The position numbers and the translations under genes were made by a program. DNA of 64,000 nt, from assembly GCF_000230835.1 (NCBI RefSeq), contig NZ_CM001240.1:3078779-3142778 (forward strand). The letters run 5' to 3'. This stretch comes from Clostridium sp. DL-VIII (lineage in GTDB: Bacteria > Bacillota > Clostridia > Clostridiales > Clostridiaceae). Below the pieces are notes generated by a model, which saw nothing but the letters and a program-made list of their open reading frames with translations, had not been told where the DNA came from and searched no databases. Positions 1 to 8,282 of this stretch are shown here, in pieces (the first letter of the stretch is position 1; every line of letters starts with the position of its first letter).

Positions 1-1420
1 CGCTGCTTTTAGAAAGAGCTATTTTAAAAGAATCTTTTTCATTTCTAATAATGACTTCAGCTAAACTGTTGTAAAAATATTTATCAATTTTATGAGCAAG
101 ACATAAAAGAACAGAAAGTTTCTTGCATATCATGATATCATCCTTATTAAGCAATTCTCTATATTCATCAGCTAATTTATAATCGAATTTACCACTTAGA
201 GCAATCGTATATCCAACCATCAATATTTCTTTATGAGTAAGTCCAGATATTAAAGAATTAATTGTAATATAAAAACTGTGCTTGTAAGAATGTTTTACAG
301 ATATAGTAACGCCTAAATCATGTAATTTTGCAGAAACGTCAAGTAATTTACGCTCTAACTTTAAGTGTTTTACATTACGGTCCTCTAGGTAATTAAAAAG
401 AACTTGGGATAGATCACTAATTTTTCTAGCGTGAACAATATTTAAATCATTATTAGTTAAGATGTTATTTAAAGAAAAATCCAAGATATCAATATTTTCT
501 ATGTCTTTACCTAAAAGTTTTTCATATAGAACACCTTCACGAATTCCATACTGGCTAATTTTTAAAATTGGGCAGCTACAATAATTCATAAGCATTACTA
601 GGGCAGAAAAAGGTGCAGTAAATATGTCTGCTCTTTCTTTAGGAAGTCCTTTTAATTTAGCTTTTTGATTTATATCTAAGCTAAGGACATGATTATATAT
701 TATTTCTACCTCTTCAAATGACATAGTATAATTGTGCAATAAATCTAGAGGATAATTAATGAATTTTTTATGGATTTTACCTATTGAGCGAGCTGTTCCG
801 CCTATGCCTATTATTGGGAGATTTTTACCATCATTTAGCCAAGGCAGTTTATCGAACTGACTGAAAATATATTTTTTAAATTCACATATATCATCCTTCT
901 CTTGAGGTATATCAAAAGGAAAACGCTTAGTTAATGGAATTGAACCTAGTGGAAGGCTTATGCCATTTAAAATTCTTCTGTTTTTGACTAAAGTGATTTC
1001 CATGCTGGAACCACCGATATCAACAAGAATGGCATCATTGATATCCATGGTAGCTTTTATTGTTGTATATCCATATGATGATTCTTCAAGACCGCTTAAT
1101 ATTCTAATATCAAAATTAAGTTTTTCTTTTACTAAGTTTAATATTTTTGTTTTATTTTTTGCTCTTCTAATTGCTTCAGTAGCTACTACAATTGTTTCAA
1201 TAACATTATTTTTTTCGCATAAAATTTTAAAAAATTCTAAGGTGATCAATAATTTTTCGATTCCTTCGTATGACAAATTATCGTTCTTATCAATATATTG
1301 ACCTAGTCTAGTCATCCTTTTTTCTTCATCTATTATTTTATACGAGTTATTTTCATAGATTTCATAAACTAAAACTCTCATAGAATTAGAGCCAATATCA
1401 ATAACTGCAATATTTTTCAT
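1..1420 (-). CDS. ppx: Ppx/GppA exopolyphosphatase, 3' end cut by window edge
   Basis: Reading the minus strand from the ATG at 1420 gives an open frame to the window edge, about 473 codons. The N-terminus carries the ASKHA phosphate-1 motif (IDIGSNSMR), and a second phosphate-binding motif follows (VDIGGSSMEIT). The C-terminal part contains an HD-like stretch (KLHDLG, about residues 367-372). This is the Ppx/GppA family, which releases phosphate from polyphosphate chains or hydrolyses pppGpp, in the cytoplasm. It is divergent from ppk, so polyphosphate breakdown and synthesis are encoded back to back. The true C-terminus lies outside the window. Ppx versus GppA cannot be separated by eye, but the ppk neighbour favours Ppx. 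Confidence 0.9.
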   Translation of the reverse strand, partial: MKNIAVIDIGSNSMRVLVYEIYENNSYKIIDEEKRMTRLGQYIDKNDNLSYEGIEKLLITLEFFKILCEKNNVIETIVVATEAIRRAKNKTKILNLVKEKLNFDIRILSGLEESSYGYTTIKATMDINDAILVDIGGSSMEITLVKNRRILNGISLPLGSIPLTKRFPFDIPQEKDDICEFKKYIFSQFDKLPWLNDGKNLPIIGIGGTARSIGKIHKKFINYPLDLLHNYTMSFEEVEIIYNHVLSLDINQKAKLKGLPKERADIFTAPFSALVMLMNYCSCPILKISQYGIREGVLYEKLLGKDIENIDILDFSLNNILTNNDLNIVHARKISDLSQVLFNYLEDRNVKHLKLERKLLDVSAKLHDLGVTISVKHSYKHSFYITINSLISGLTHKEILMVGYTIALSGKFDYKLADEYRELLNKDDIMICKKLSVLLCLAHKIDKYFYNSLAEVIIRNEKDSFKIALSKSS

Positions 1421-1456
1421 TTATATTCTCCTTTTATCATAAAATATGCCAAAAAG

Positions 1457-1527
1457 TTAACTTATAAATAATAAAGTGTTAACATATAGTTAACAAAAAT
1501 GTTAGATTATATTAGTATATATTACAT
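1457..1527. promoter_or_regulatory. PhoP-box-like TTAACA repeats between ppx and ppk
   Basis: TTAACT at 1457, TTAACA at 1479 and 1490, TTAGAT at 1502, TTAGTA at 1512 and TTACAT at 1522. The run from 1479 has a spacing of 10-12 bp. Bacillus-type PhoP boxes are TTAACA-like direct repeats with 11-bp periodicity. I infer phosphate-starvation control of ppk and/or ppx. Confidence 0.5.
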
Positions 1528-1612
1528 TATTCAAAGAGTATTTTAAATACTATAATTACAAATAATTAAATATAATACAAAAAAATTTGCTTAACGGATA
1601 AGGGGAATAATT

Positions 1613-3664
1613 ATGAATAGAATTTATACATATGATAATTATGAGAATTTTTTTAATAGAGAGCTTAGCTGGTTAGAATTTAACCAAAGAGTTTTAAATG
1701 AAGCTAAGGATAATACAAATCCTCTCTTGGAAAGATTAAAATTTTTAGCTATAACTAGTTCTAACTTAGATGAATTCTTTATGGTGAGAGTTGGATCGTT
1801 ATACAGTCAAATTCAAGCCGGATTTGAAGAGAGGGAAGTTTCAGGATTAACCCCTAATGAACAAATCGAAAAAATATTAGATAAAGTAAGAGGAATGATA
1901 AATGATCAATATCAAACATATGATCATTTATATGATCATTTAGGAAATAAGAAGATAAGGATTTTTACATATGACATGTTAAATGAAGAACAAATTAATT
2001 ATGTAAATGATTATTACAAAAATGTACTTTATCCAGTGTTAACTCCAATGGTAATTGATTCAGGAAGACCATTTCCATTGCTATTAAATAAAACACTAAA
2101 TATTGGGGTAATATTAAAAGAAAGCAAAAGTGAGCATGAAGTATTTGCGACAATTCAGGTGCCATCTGTATTAGATAGATTGGTGCGGATTCCAGGAAGT
2201 GAAGGGGAAAATTTTATATTATTAGAGGATGTAATAAAGAATCATTTAAGCGAATTATTTGGCTTCAAAGTATTAACAACAGCCTGCTATAGAATAACAA
2301 AAAATGCTGACTTAAGTTTAAATGAAGAAGGTGCAGAAGATTTACTTGAGACAATAGAAGAATCATTAAAACAAAGAAGATGGGGGCTTGCAGTTAGATT
2401 AGAAATTGAAGATACTCATGATAATAGAGTTATAAGTAAGTTAGAGCAGGAATTTGAAATTACAAGTAATCAAATATTCCGAATAAGAGGTCCTATTGAT
2501 TTAACATTTATTAATAAATTATATAGTATAAAAGGATATAATGAACTTAAATTTGAACAGCTGAAGAGTTTACCAGTTAAAGAATTTCAAGAGTGTGATA
2601 TGTTTCAAGCTATAGGCAAAAAAGATATATTCTTACATCATCCTTATGAAAGCTTTTCTACAGTTGTAAAGCTAGTGGAAACTGCTGCACAAGATGAAAA
2701 GGTACTAGCTATAAAACAAACACTATATAGAGTAAGTGGTAACTCACCAATTATTGCAGCTCTTTCAAAGGCAGCAGAAAATGGTAAACAGGTTACCGTT
2801 TTAGTTGAACTTAAAGCAAGATTCGATGAGGAAAACAATATTCATTGGGCTAGGCAGCTTGAAAAAGCGGGATGTCATGTTATTTATGGAGTAATAGGTC
2901 TCAAAACTCATAGTAAGATATTGCTTATAGTTAGACAGGAAAAGAAAGGCATAAAGAGATATGTCCATTTAGGAACTGGAAATTACAATGATGTGACTGC
3001 AAAATTTTATACTGATATAGGTCTTTTAACATCAAAATCAGAATATGGGGAAGATGCGTCTGTAATTTTCAACATGCTTTCAGGATACTTTAAGCCAGAA
3101 AATATGAGTAAAATTACTATTGCACCATATGGATTAAGAAAAAAATTGGAATACTTGGTAGAAAGAGAAACCGAGCATGCTAAAAATGGTAAACATGCTA
3201 AAATAATTGCTAAAATGAATTCCTTAGTAGATAAAAAACTTATGATAGCTTTATATAAAGCCTCAGAAGCAGGTGTTAAAGTAGAACTTATAGTTAGAGG
3301 AATTTGCTGTTTAAAACCCGGAATTAAAGGATTAAGTGAAAATATAACGGTTAGAAGCATAGTGGGGCGTTATCTAGAGCATAGTAGGATATATTACTTT
3401 CATAATGAAGGTAAAGAAGATATTTATATATCAAGTGCTGATTGGATGTATAGAAACTTAGATAAAAGAGTTGAAACTATGACAATAATTGAGGATACAA
3501 CCATAAAGAAGGAGCTTAAAGAAATGTTGGGGATGTATATAAGAGATAATGTTAAAAGCAGAATATTGCTTTCAGATGGATCGTATACAAAGGTAGAGGC
3601 AGAAGGCAAAAATGTTAATGCTCAAGAGGATATGATAGAATTATGTAAGAAGTTCAATAAATAA
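1613..3664 (+). CDS. ppk: polyphosphate kinase 1
   Basis: This 683-residue protein has the normal length for PPK1, which reversibly transfers the gamma phosphate of ATP onto polyphosphate. The N-terminal domain begins with the typical FFNRELSWLEFNQRVL stretch. The two catalytic-region histidines are visible: H433 in LKTHSKILLI (the autophosphorylated histidine in the family) and H590 in YLEHSRIYYF. The GTGNYND motif lies between them. The start ATG is preceded by AAGGGGA. The neighbour ppx is divergent, and the shared intergenic region carries PhoP-box-like repeats, so control by phosphate supply is likely. Nothing is missing. Confidence 0.97.
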   Translation: MNRIYTYDNYENFFNRELSWLEFNQRVLNEAKDNTNPLLERLKFLAITSSNLDEFFMVRVGSLYSQIQAGFEEREVSGLTPNEQIEKILDKVRGMINDQYQTYDHLYDHLGNKKIRIFTYDMLNEEQINYVNDYYKNVLYPVLTPMVIDSGRPFPLLLNKTLNIGVILKESKSEHEVFATIQVPSVLDRLVRIPGSEGENFILLEDVIKNHLSELFGFKVLTTACYRITKNADLSLNEEGAEDLLETIEESLKQRRWGLAVRLEIEDTHDNRVISKLEQEFEITSNQIFRIRGPIDLTFINKLYSIKGYNELKFEQLKSLPVKEFQECDMFQAIGKKDIFLHHPYESFSTVVKLVETAAQDEKVLAIKQTLYRVSGNSPIIAALSKAAENGKQVTVLVELKARFDEENNIHWARQLEKAGCHVIYGVIGLKTHSKILLIVRQEKKGIKRYVHLGTGNYNDVTAKFYTDIGLLTSKSEYGEDASVIFNMLSGYFKPENMSKITIAPYGLRKKLEYLVERETEHAKNGKHAKIIAKMNSLVDKKLMIALYKASEAGVKVELIVRGICCLKPGIKGLSENITVRSIVGRYLEHSRIYYFHNEGKEDIYISSADWMYRNLDKRVETMTIIEDTTIKKELKEMLGMYIRDNVKSRILLSDGSYTKVEAEGKNVNAQEDMIELCKKFNK

Positions 3665-4025
3665 ATAAACATACGTATTCATTTAAAGATAAAGAATAAT
3701 AAAGTTTTGACATTCATTTATTTAAAGATTTATTTTAGAAAGCAATTTATAATAAAAAATAAATATCATGATTAGATAATGAGTTCCAATTAAGTGTTGA
3801 TTAATTGGAACTTAATTTAATTGAAAATAATTTTATAAAACTATTTATTTTTAAGATTTTAATCAGTATATTGATCGAAAATAAATTAATTCTTATCATA
3901 ATATAAATTAGAAAATTTAAAAATTTAAGCTTAAGAATTCTAAAATTAAATCGATATTAAATTATAGGAATATGGACTATGACGACATTAAATTTTTACA
4001 TAAAATATTCTAGGAGATGATAAGA
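3665..4025. other. intergenic region with one inverted repeat
   Basis: No gene is visible here. An inverted repeat with arms at 3782-3794 and 3801-3812 (GTTCCAATTA and its complement) follows ppk by about 120 bp. It lacks a strong T tract, so it may be a weak terminator or a protein site. The rest is very AT-rich. Confidence 0.4.
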
Positions 4026-4598
4026 ATGAAGAAGAATAAATTAAGAATTTTAACTTTTGCTTTAATAGCAGCTTTGGCTCAGGGAACATGTGCTTATGCA
4101 GCAAGTTCATCGAGCAGTAAGGATGACGATGATTATACAAAGGAGGAATTGGAAAATTTAACTCCTGGATGGGAAAAAGATGATATTAATAAAAGTAATT
4201 ATAACGTTAGCTCATATAAAAATTCATTTGCAAGTACTCAAACAGATGATGAAGATGATGAAGAAGATAAGAAGGATGATACTTCGACTACAACTACCAC
4301 TACTGTAGCCGATAATATAGGAAATATTATTGATAGCACTGCTCCAAGTACAGGAAACAGAGGAGACTTCTGGGGAAGGACTAAAGATGGAAAATGGATA
4401 TTAATTCAACAAGGAGTTCCGGCAACTGGTTGGCAAAGTGTAAGAGGAAAGTGGTATTACATGGATGCTGATGGAGTAATGCAAACTGGATGGATAAATA
4501 ATGGAACAACATGGTATTATTTAAATTCTGATGGTTCTATGGCATATAATACATATGTAGATGGATATTATCTGGGAGAGGACGGGGCTATGATATAG
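4026..4598 (+). CDS. secreted protein with C-terminal cell-wall-binding repeats
   Basis: The frame is open from an ATG at 4017, but that codon touches the TAGGAG ribosome site (4011-4016). The ATG at 4026 has proper spacing and starts a clear signal peptide (MKKNKLRI, a hydrophobic core, then AYAAS). The mature part has an acidic, Ser/Thr-rich low-complexity linker of about 90 residues. It ends in choline-binding/cell-wall-binding type repeats with the pattern W-x-x-x-x-G-K-W-Y-Y-x-D-x-D-G-x-M-x-T-G-W. In the family these repeats anchor proteins to cell-wall polymers. There is no catalytic domain, so a structural or surface-adhesion role is inferred. It lies next to the agr-like locus and could be one of its targets, which is speculation. 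Confidence 0.8.
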   Translation: MKKNKLRILTFALIAALAQGTCAYAASSSSSKDDDDYTKEELENLTPGWEKDDINKSNYNVSSYKNSFASTQTDDEDDEEDKKDDTSTTTTTTVADNIGNIIDSTAPSTGNRGDFWGRTKDGKWILIQQGVPATGWQSVRGKWYYMDADGVMQTGWINNGTTWYYLNSDGSMAYNTYVDGYYLGEDGAMI

Positions 4599-4632
4599 AA
4601 AGTGACATTCTATAGTTTAAATTAATTACTAA

Positions 4633-4710
4633 TGGCAGGAATTCTACTTTTGTTTGTTAAATGAATAATGAAACAAACAAGAGTAGGATTCCTGCTATTT
4701 TATGTTTTTA
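4633..4710 (+). terminator. strong hairpin terminator
   Basis: Arms at 4633-4658 and 4672-4697 pair over 26 positions with three mismatches or wobbles. They are followed by TTTTATGTTTTT. This ends the cell-wall-repeat protein gene. Confidence 0.85.
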
Positions 4711-4733
4711 GGAGTATTTTTTTATGGAAAAAG

Positions 4734-4762
4734 TTTACAAAAAGTAGAAAATATTGTACTAT
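4734..4762 (+). promoter_or_regulatory. sigma-A-like promoter upstream of the agrD-like gene
   Basis: TTTACA at 4734-4739, a 17-bp spacer, then TACTAT at 4757-4762. The implied leader of about 135 nt before the small gene is AT-rich. A second -10-like TATAAT at 4794-4799 lacks a good -35. Confidence 0.45.
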
Positions 4763-4903
4763 ATAAATAGAAAAATCCAGCTAATATATATGATATAATA
4801 TGAAATTTATAATATATAAGTTATCATAGCGAAAAAGCGATGGTATATATTTATGTAAACTAATATTATAACATTTATTGTTAATAAATTGGAGGTGTAT
4901 TAT

Positions 4904-5047
4904 ATGAAAATTAGTAAAATTAAAAATCTTGTTGCGGTTAGCTTAGCTGCGGTGTCAATGTTTTTGGCAGCAACTTCATCTTCTATGTGTATAGTTTATG
5001 GATTTGAAGATATAAAAATGCCAAAGTCTCTATACAAAGTTGATTAA
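4904..5047 (+). CDS. agrD: AgrD-like autoinducing peptide precursor (47 aa)
   Basis: This short gene starts at an ATG with GGAGG 8 nt upstream. It encodes a basic N-terminus (MKISKIK), a hydrophobic amphipathic segment (about residues 8-24), a single cysteine C29, and a charged tail ending EDIKMPKSLYKVD. That layout, especially the acidic residue and P-K-S/E-L tail, is the AgrD pattern. AgrB would cleave after the peptide core and join its C-terminus to the cysteine as a thiolactone. The conserved proline lies 11 residues after C29, whereas a five-residue ring followed by the usual tail would put it at 10, so the ring could be CIVYG or CIVYGF. The gene is on the opposite strand from agrB and 2.4 kb away, converging on agrC. 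A small secreted protein of another kind is the alternative. Confidence 0.75.
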   Translation: MKISKIKNLVAVSLAAVSMFLAATSSSMCIVYGFEDIKMPKSLYKVD

Positions 5048-5071
5048 ATATAACTTTGGTGTGTGATTTAG

Positions 5072-5108
5072 ATGCTCTTGATCGGTTATAGATCAAGAGT
5101 ATCTTGTC
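5072..5108 (+). terminator. hairpin after agrD-like gene
   Basis: ATGCTCTTGATC (5072-5083) pairs exactly with GATCAAGAGTAT (5091-5102) across a 7-nt loop. A modest T-rich tail follows. It lies 25 bp after the agrD stop. Confidence 0.7.
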
Positions 5109-5325
5109 TTATATTGTAATTAATAAAATTCCTAAAATGATACAATATCAACTTAAAAAAACTCATTGGTAAAAATATACTATATAATGAATATGTATTT
5201 CTCGATTAAGAAATACTATAGAAAAAATTAGTAGTTTGATTAATAATAGAAATAAGAAAAGATTACAAGTAGTAAAAAGAAGATAGTTACAATTTAAGAA
5301 AAGTTATAAAATTAAGAAAAATTAT

Positions 5326-5354
5326 AAAACTGTCACAAATCTTGCAACAGTTTT
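5326..5354 (-). terminator. terminator of the agr operon
   Basis: AAAACTGT (5326-5333) pairs with ACAGTTTT (5347-5354), just beyond the agrC stop at 5358. The tail is A-rich/T-rich, so it can act in both directions. Apart from the two hairpins, 5048-5357 holds no recognisable gene. Confidence 0.6.
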
Positions 5355-5357
5355 TAT

Positions 5358-6683
5358 CTAGCTATGTATTATAAGTTCTTGCTTAAAAATACAATCTTCA
5401 ATGGAAGTGTTAAGAAGGATATTTTTATAATATTTATCAATTAGGTAACGTACAGTATTTAAACCAATGCCTCTATTTTCGCCTTTTGTAGAAAAATTTT
5501 TTTGGTAAATCTTTTGAATTGGAGGGGTAGATTCTAAACATGAGTTAGTTATATTAAAAATAACATCAGTATCAGTTTTAATAATAGCGAAGTGAATAAA
5601 TTTATTATTACATAAAGCACTTCCTTCAATGGCATTGTCCATTAAAATACCAATAATTCTGCAAATGTGAATTGTACTAATATTAAGGTTTTCAATATCA
5701 TCTAGTATCTCTATTTTTACATTAATTCCTTTGGAATGAGAATTAATAATTTTTGAAGATAATAATGCCTTTAAAGGATTAAGCTTAATATGGGATAACA
5801 ATGATAATGATATATCTTTCTTCATTATATTATTGCTTTCAGGTAATAGATCTTTATAATAGTATTTTTTTAGTCCATTTATATCCAAATTTTGGATGAA
5901 TGTCTCCAAAGTTGAAAGTATATTTAAATAGTCATGCTTAAAACTTCGTAAATCTTTGTACATATTTTCAAGCATAATGGTATAATCTCTTAATTGAATA
6001 AACTCCTTTTCTTTATAAGTATTTATTAATGTTTTAAAAGTATAATATATTAAAGTTACTGCAGATAGCAGTAATAAGAATGCAGCTAATGTATATATCG
6101 AAATTATAGATGTGTCACCAATATTTACTTCTCCTTTTAAAAATCCTACCAAAATTGAAAATATAACCGCTGGGATAATAAGAGTGATTATAACTAATTT
6201 ACGAAATTTGCTGGGAAATTCTAAGTTAACATCAATTTTATTGAGAATTTTTAATATAATTATTCTCGACAACTTACTGAAAATATAGCTAAATAAAAGA
6301 ACACAAAGCCCAGATAAAAAATATAATAAAGTATCGTTAATTAAAGTTAAGTAACGATATTGAAAAATACACACAAACAAAAAGCCTGTAATGGCGTCAC
6401 AAACAAAGACAAAGCTTCCTATAAATATCGAAATAACAATAGATGCAACAATCGTTTTATAAATTAATAATATATATATAAAACTTCCTATAAACAAAGT
6501 GATAGTAGATAGATAATTTAATTTATATTTGCATAAAAAAATTGTAAATATATAAAGAATGAATGTAAATACTACTAGATTTCTTTTGTTTAATTTAGTG
6601 AAGAATGTGAAATTTATAACTGGAACAAGTATAGTGAGTACAGAAATTAGTGGATATAAAATATCTATTAATAATGTAAGCAT
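5358..6683 (-). CDS. agrC: AgrC-like membrane histidine kinase (GHKL type)
   Basis: The N-terminal half is a string of about six hydrophobic segments. A coiled region then leads to SFKHDYLNIL with the phospho-acceptor H250 (counted from 6683). The C-terminus has N-box features (IIGILMDNAIEGS) and a G-box (RGIGLNTVRYLIDKY), the GHKL/HPK10 ATPase found in AgrC-type peptide sensors. The frame runs on to 6725. The ATG at 6683 is preferred because the membrane domain begins there, and it overlaps agrA by only 16 bp. Translational coupling with agrA is likely. The expected ligand is the cyclic peptide made from the AgrD-like precursor at 4904-5047. Confidence 0.88.
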   Translation of the reverse strand: MLTLLIDILYPLISVLTILVPVINFTFFTKLNKRNLVVFTFILYIFTIFLCKYKLNYLSTITLFIGSFIYILLIYKTIVASIVISIFIGSFVFVCDAITGFLFVCIFQYRYLTLINDTLLYFLSGLCVLLFSYIFSKLSRIIILKILNKIDVNLEFPSKFRKLVIITLIIPAVIFSILVGFLKGEVNIGDTSIISIYTLAAFLLLLSAVTLIYYTFKTLINTYKEKEFIQLRDYTIMLENMYKDLRSFKHDYLNILSTLETFIQNLDINGLKKYYYKDLLPESNNIMKKDISLSLLSHIKLNPLKALLSSKIINSHSKGINVKIEILDDIENLNISTIHICRIIGILMDNAIEGSALCNNKFIHFAIIKTDTDVIFNITNSCLESTPPIQKIYQKNFSTKGENRGIGLNTVRYLIDKYYKNILLNTSIEDCIFKQELIIHS

Positions 6684-7399
6684 TTCCTTAACAGTCCTTT
6701 CAAATATCTTATAGATACATAGCATATTTCACCATTTATCATTTCTACAACCATACTGCTTTTATTAATGGATTTGATTTTTTTTGTATTAATTAAATAG
6801 GATCTATGGGTTTTATAGAAGTCAGAAGATACATTTTTTTCAATATTTTTTAAAGTTCCATAAAATTCAGATTGCCCACTTTTTGTGTGTATAGATATTT
6901 TATGGCCTTTTCCTGCAGTTTCAAAAAACAAAATATCATCAAAGTTCCAAAAGACGATATTATTACCTATGTCTATAGGAATTTTATTATTAATTTTAGA
7001 TTTTGAAATATTTAAACTATTATTTACAGCTTTAAAACAATCTAATATTTTTTCTTTTAGGATATTAGAATTACCTTTGATTATATAATCGAGAGCTTGT
7101 ACTTTATATTGGAAAGTAAGCAGAGTTAATTCCGCATGAGCAGTTAAAAAAATAATATATCCAGTAGTGTCAATAGTTCTAATTAAATGAGCTAATTCAA
7201 AACCATTAAGATCAGAATTTAATTCTACATCAAGAAAATAAATAAAGCTTTCAGCAGTATTATCTATATAGGTAAGAACTTCTTTTGGATTATCGGTAGA
7301 AATTGCAATTTCATTATGAAAATCTGATATTCCGTTAATAATAGATTCAATTTCTTTTCTTTGAACGGCATTATCCTCGCAAATAATAACATTAAGCAT
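6668..7399 (-). CDS. agrA: AgrA-like LytTR response regulator
   Basis: The protein has 243 residues. An N-terminal receiver domain carries the acidic pair E8/D9, the phospho-acceptor D57 (FLDVEL), T85 (FLTAH) and the conserved lysine region near 108. The C-terminal LytTR DNA-binding domain has the usual KTHRSYLINTKKIKSI stretch. AGGAGG precedes the ATG at 7399. It lies between agrB and agrC in one operon. By family it would be phosphorylated by the AgrC-like kinase and bind paired direct repeats, plausibly upstream of agrD and of this operon. I could not identify such repeats with confidence. Confidence 0.9.
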   Translation of the reverse strand: MLNVIICEDNAVQRKEIESIINGISDFHNEIAISTDNPKEVLTYIDNTAESFIYFLDVELNSDLNGFELAHLIRTIDTTGYIIFLTAHAELTLLTFQYKVQALDYIIKGNSNILKEKILDCFKAVNNSLNISKSKINNKIPIDIGNNIVFWNFDDILFFETAGKGHKISIHTKSGQSEFYGTLKNIEKNVSSDFYKTHRSYLINTKKIKSINKSSMVVEMINGEICYVSIRYLKGLLRKCLHY

Positions 7400-7490
7400 G
7401 ATTTTATTAACCTCCTTAAATAAAAAATACTAATATATTTAGAAAAGCATGTTAATAGTTAATTTTGTATGATATAAAGTGGAAAACGTG

Positions 7491-8093
7491 CTAAATACTA
7501 ACGTTTCTATAATTTGCGTATTTTTTGCCTAATAATTTATAAGCCATAGGAGTAATTACTATGGTTTCCTCTAAAATAGAAAAGGTTATTAAATTGACGT
7601 ATTCATTACTTACAATAAATAGGGTTATTATATAAAAGGTTATGATAACTAATATTGATTTTATTTTTAAAATTTTTCTTAATTTCTTACTTATTAAAGG
7701 ACGCTCTTCAGTATCAGCCGGAGAATATAATAAAAGTAGTGCAAAGCTAATGAAGTATATAATAGTTCTGATTTCTAAGTTTAAAGTTATGTTTAAACTT
7801 AGATATACGTTCCCCAAAAACAATATATAATTTATAATAATACATTGAAGTGTAGAATTTGCATGAACTCCTGAAGCAAAGGTTCTAAGAATTGCAAAAA
7901 CAATAAATGCGGTAAACGTATACCTTAGCACTCCTAATAAATATGCAGTTATAAATAAAAGGATGAATTTAAATATATTTATCCAAAAAATTTGTATACC
8001 ATAATAAATTTTTTCTAAATCTTCTTCTGAAGAAGTAGTATTATTTTTCACAAAATTTAAGCACCCTAGACTTAATTTTTTAGAAATACTCAT
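7491..8093 (-). CDS. agrB: AgrB-like peptide-processing membrane protease
   Basis: This is an integral membrane protein of the AgrB family, which cleaves the AgrD C-terminal tail and forms the thiolactone. The catalytic pair is visible in ASGVHANSTLQC. With the ATG at 8093 these are H77 and C84, the same numbering as the S. aureus enzyme. That start also has AAAGGTG about 10 nt upstream, so it is preferred over the ATG at 8120. Length (200 residues) and four to six hydrophobic segments fit the family. The 91-bp gap to agrA contains no peptide gene, although agrD usually follows agrB. The only AgrD-like frame found lies at 4904-5047 on the other strand. Confidence 0.93.
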   Translation of the reverse strand: MSISKKLSLGCLNFVKNNTTSSEEDLEKIYYGIQIFWINIFKFILLFITAYLLGVLRYTFTAFIVFAILRTFASGVHANSTLQCIIINYILFLGNVYLSLNITLNLEIRTIIYFISFALLLLYSPADTEERPLISKKLRKILKIKSILVIITFYIITLFIVSNEYVNLITFSILEETIVITPMAYKLLGKKYANYRNVSI

Positions 8094-8213
8094 AAATATC
8101 CAACACCTTTCTAATACCATACTATTATTATGTTATTTTCTCTATGAAAGTTAAAGAGAAACGGATTAAAACAGAAATTTTTATGTATTAAAAGAAATTA
8201 CGAATGGTGCATA

Positions 8214-8242
8214 TTGGAAAAAGGTATTATTTATCTTATACT
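8214..8242 (+). promoter_or_regulatory. promoter of the CPBP protease gene
   Basis: TTGGAA (8214-8219), a 17-bp spacer, TATACT (8237-8242), about 40 bp before the start codon. Confidence 0.5.
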
Positions 8243-8282
8243 ATTGTTATGAATAATTCCTTATTTGGAGGTGGATTTTAAC

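Noticed and set aside
960..1301. 113-codon plus-strand frame
   Set aside because: It lies wholly inside ppx on the other strand and has no ribosome site; the ppx frame carries family motifs.
4017..4025. Earlier ATG for the cell-wall-repeat protein
   Set aside because: It touches the TAGGAG ribosome site. The ATG at 4026 has proper spacing and starts the signal peptide.
7400..7490. Possible agrD between agrB and agrA, its usual place
   Set aside because: The only minus-strand ATG after agrB is followed at once by a stop (M-L-F-stop), and no peptide frame fits in 91 bp.
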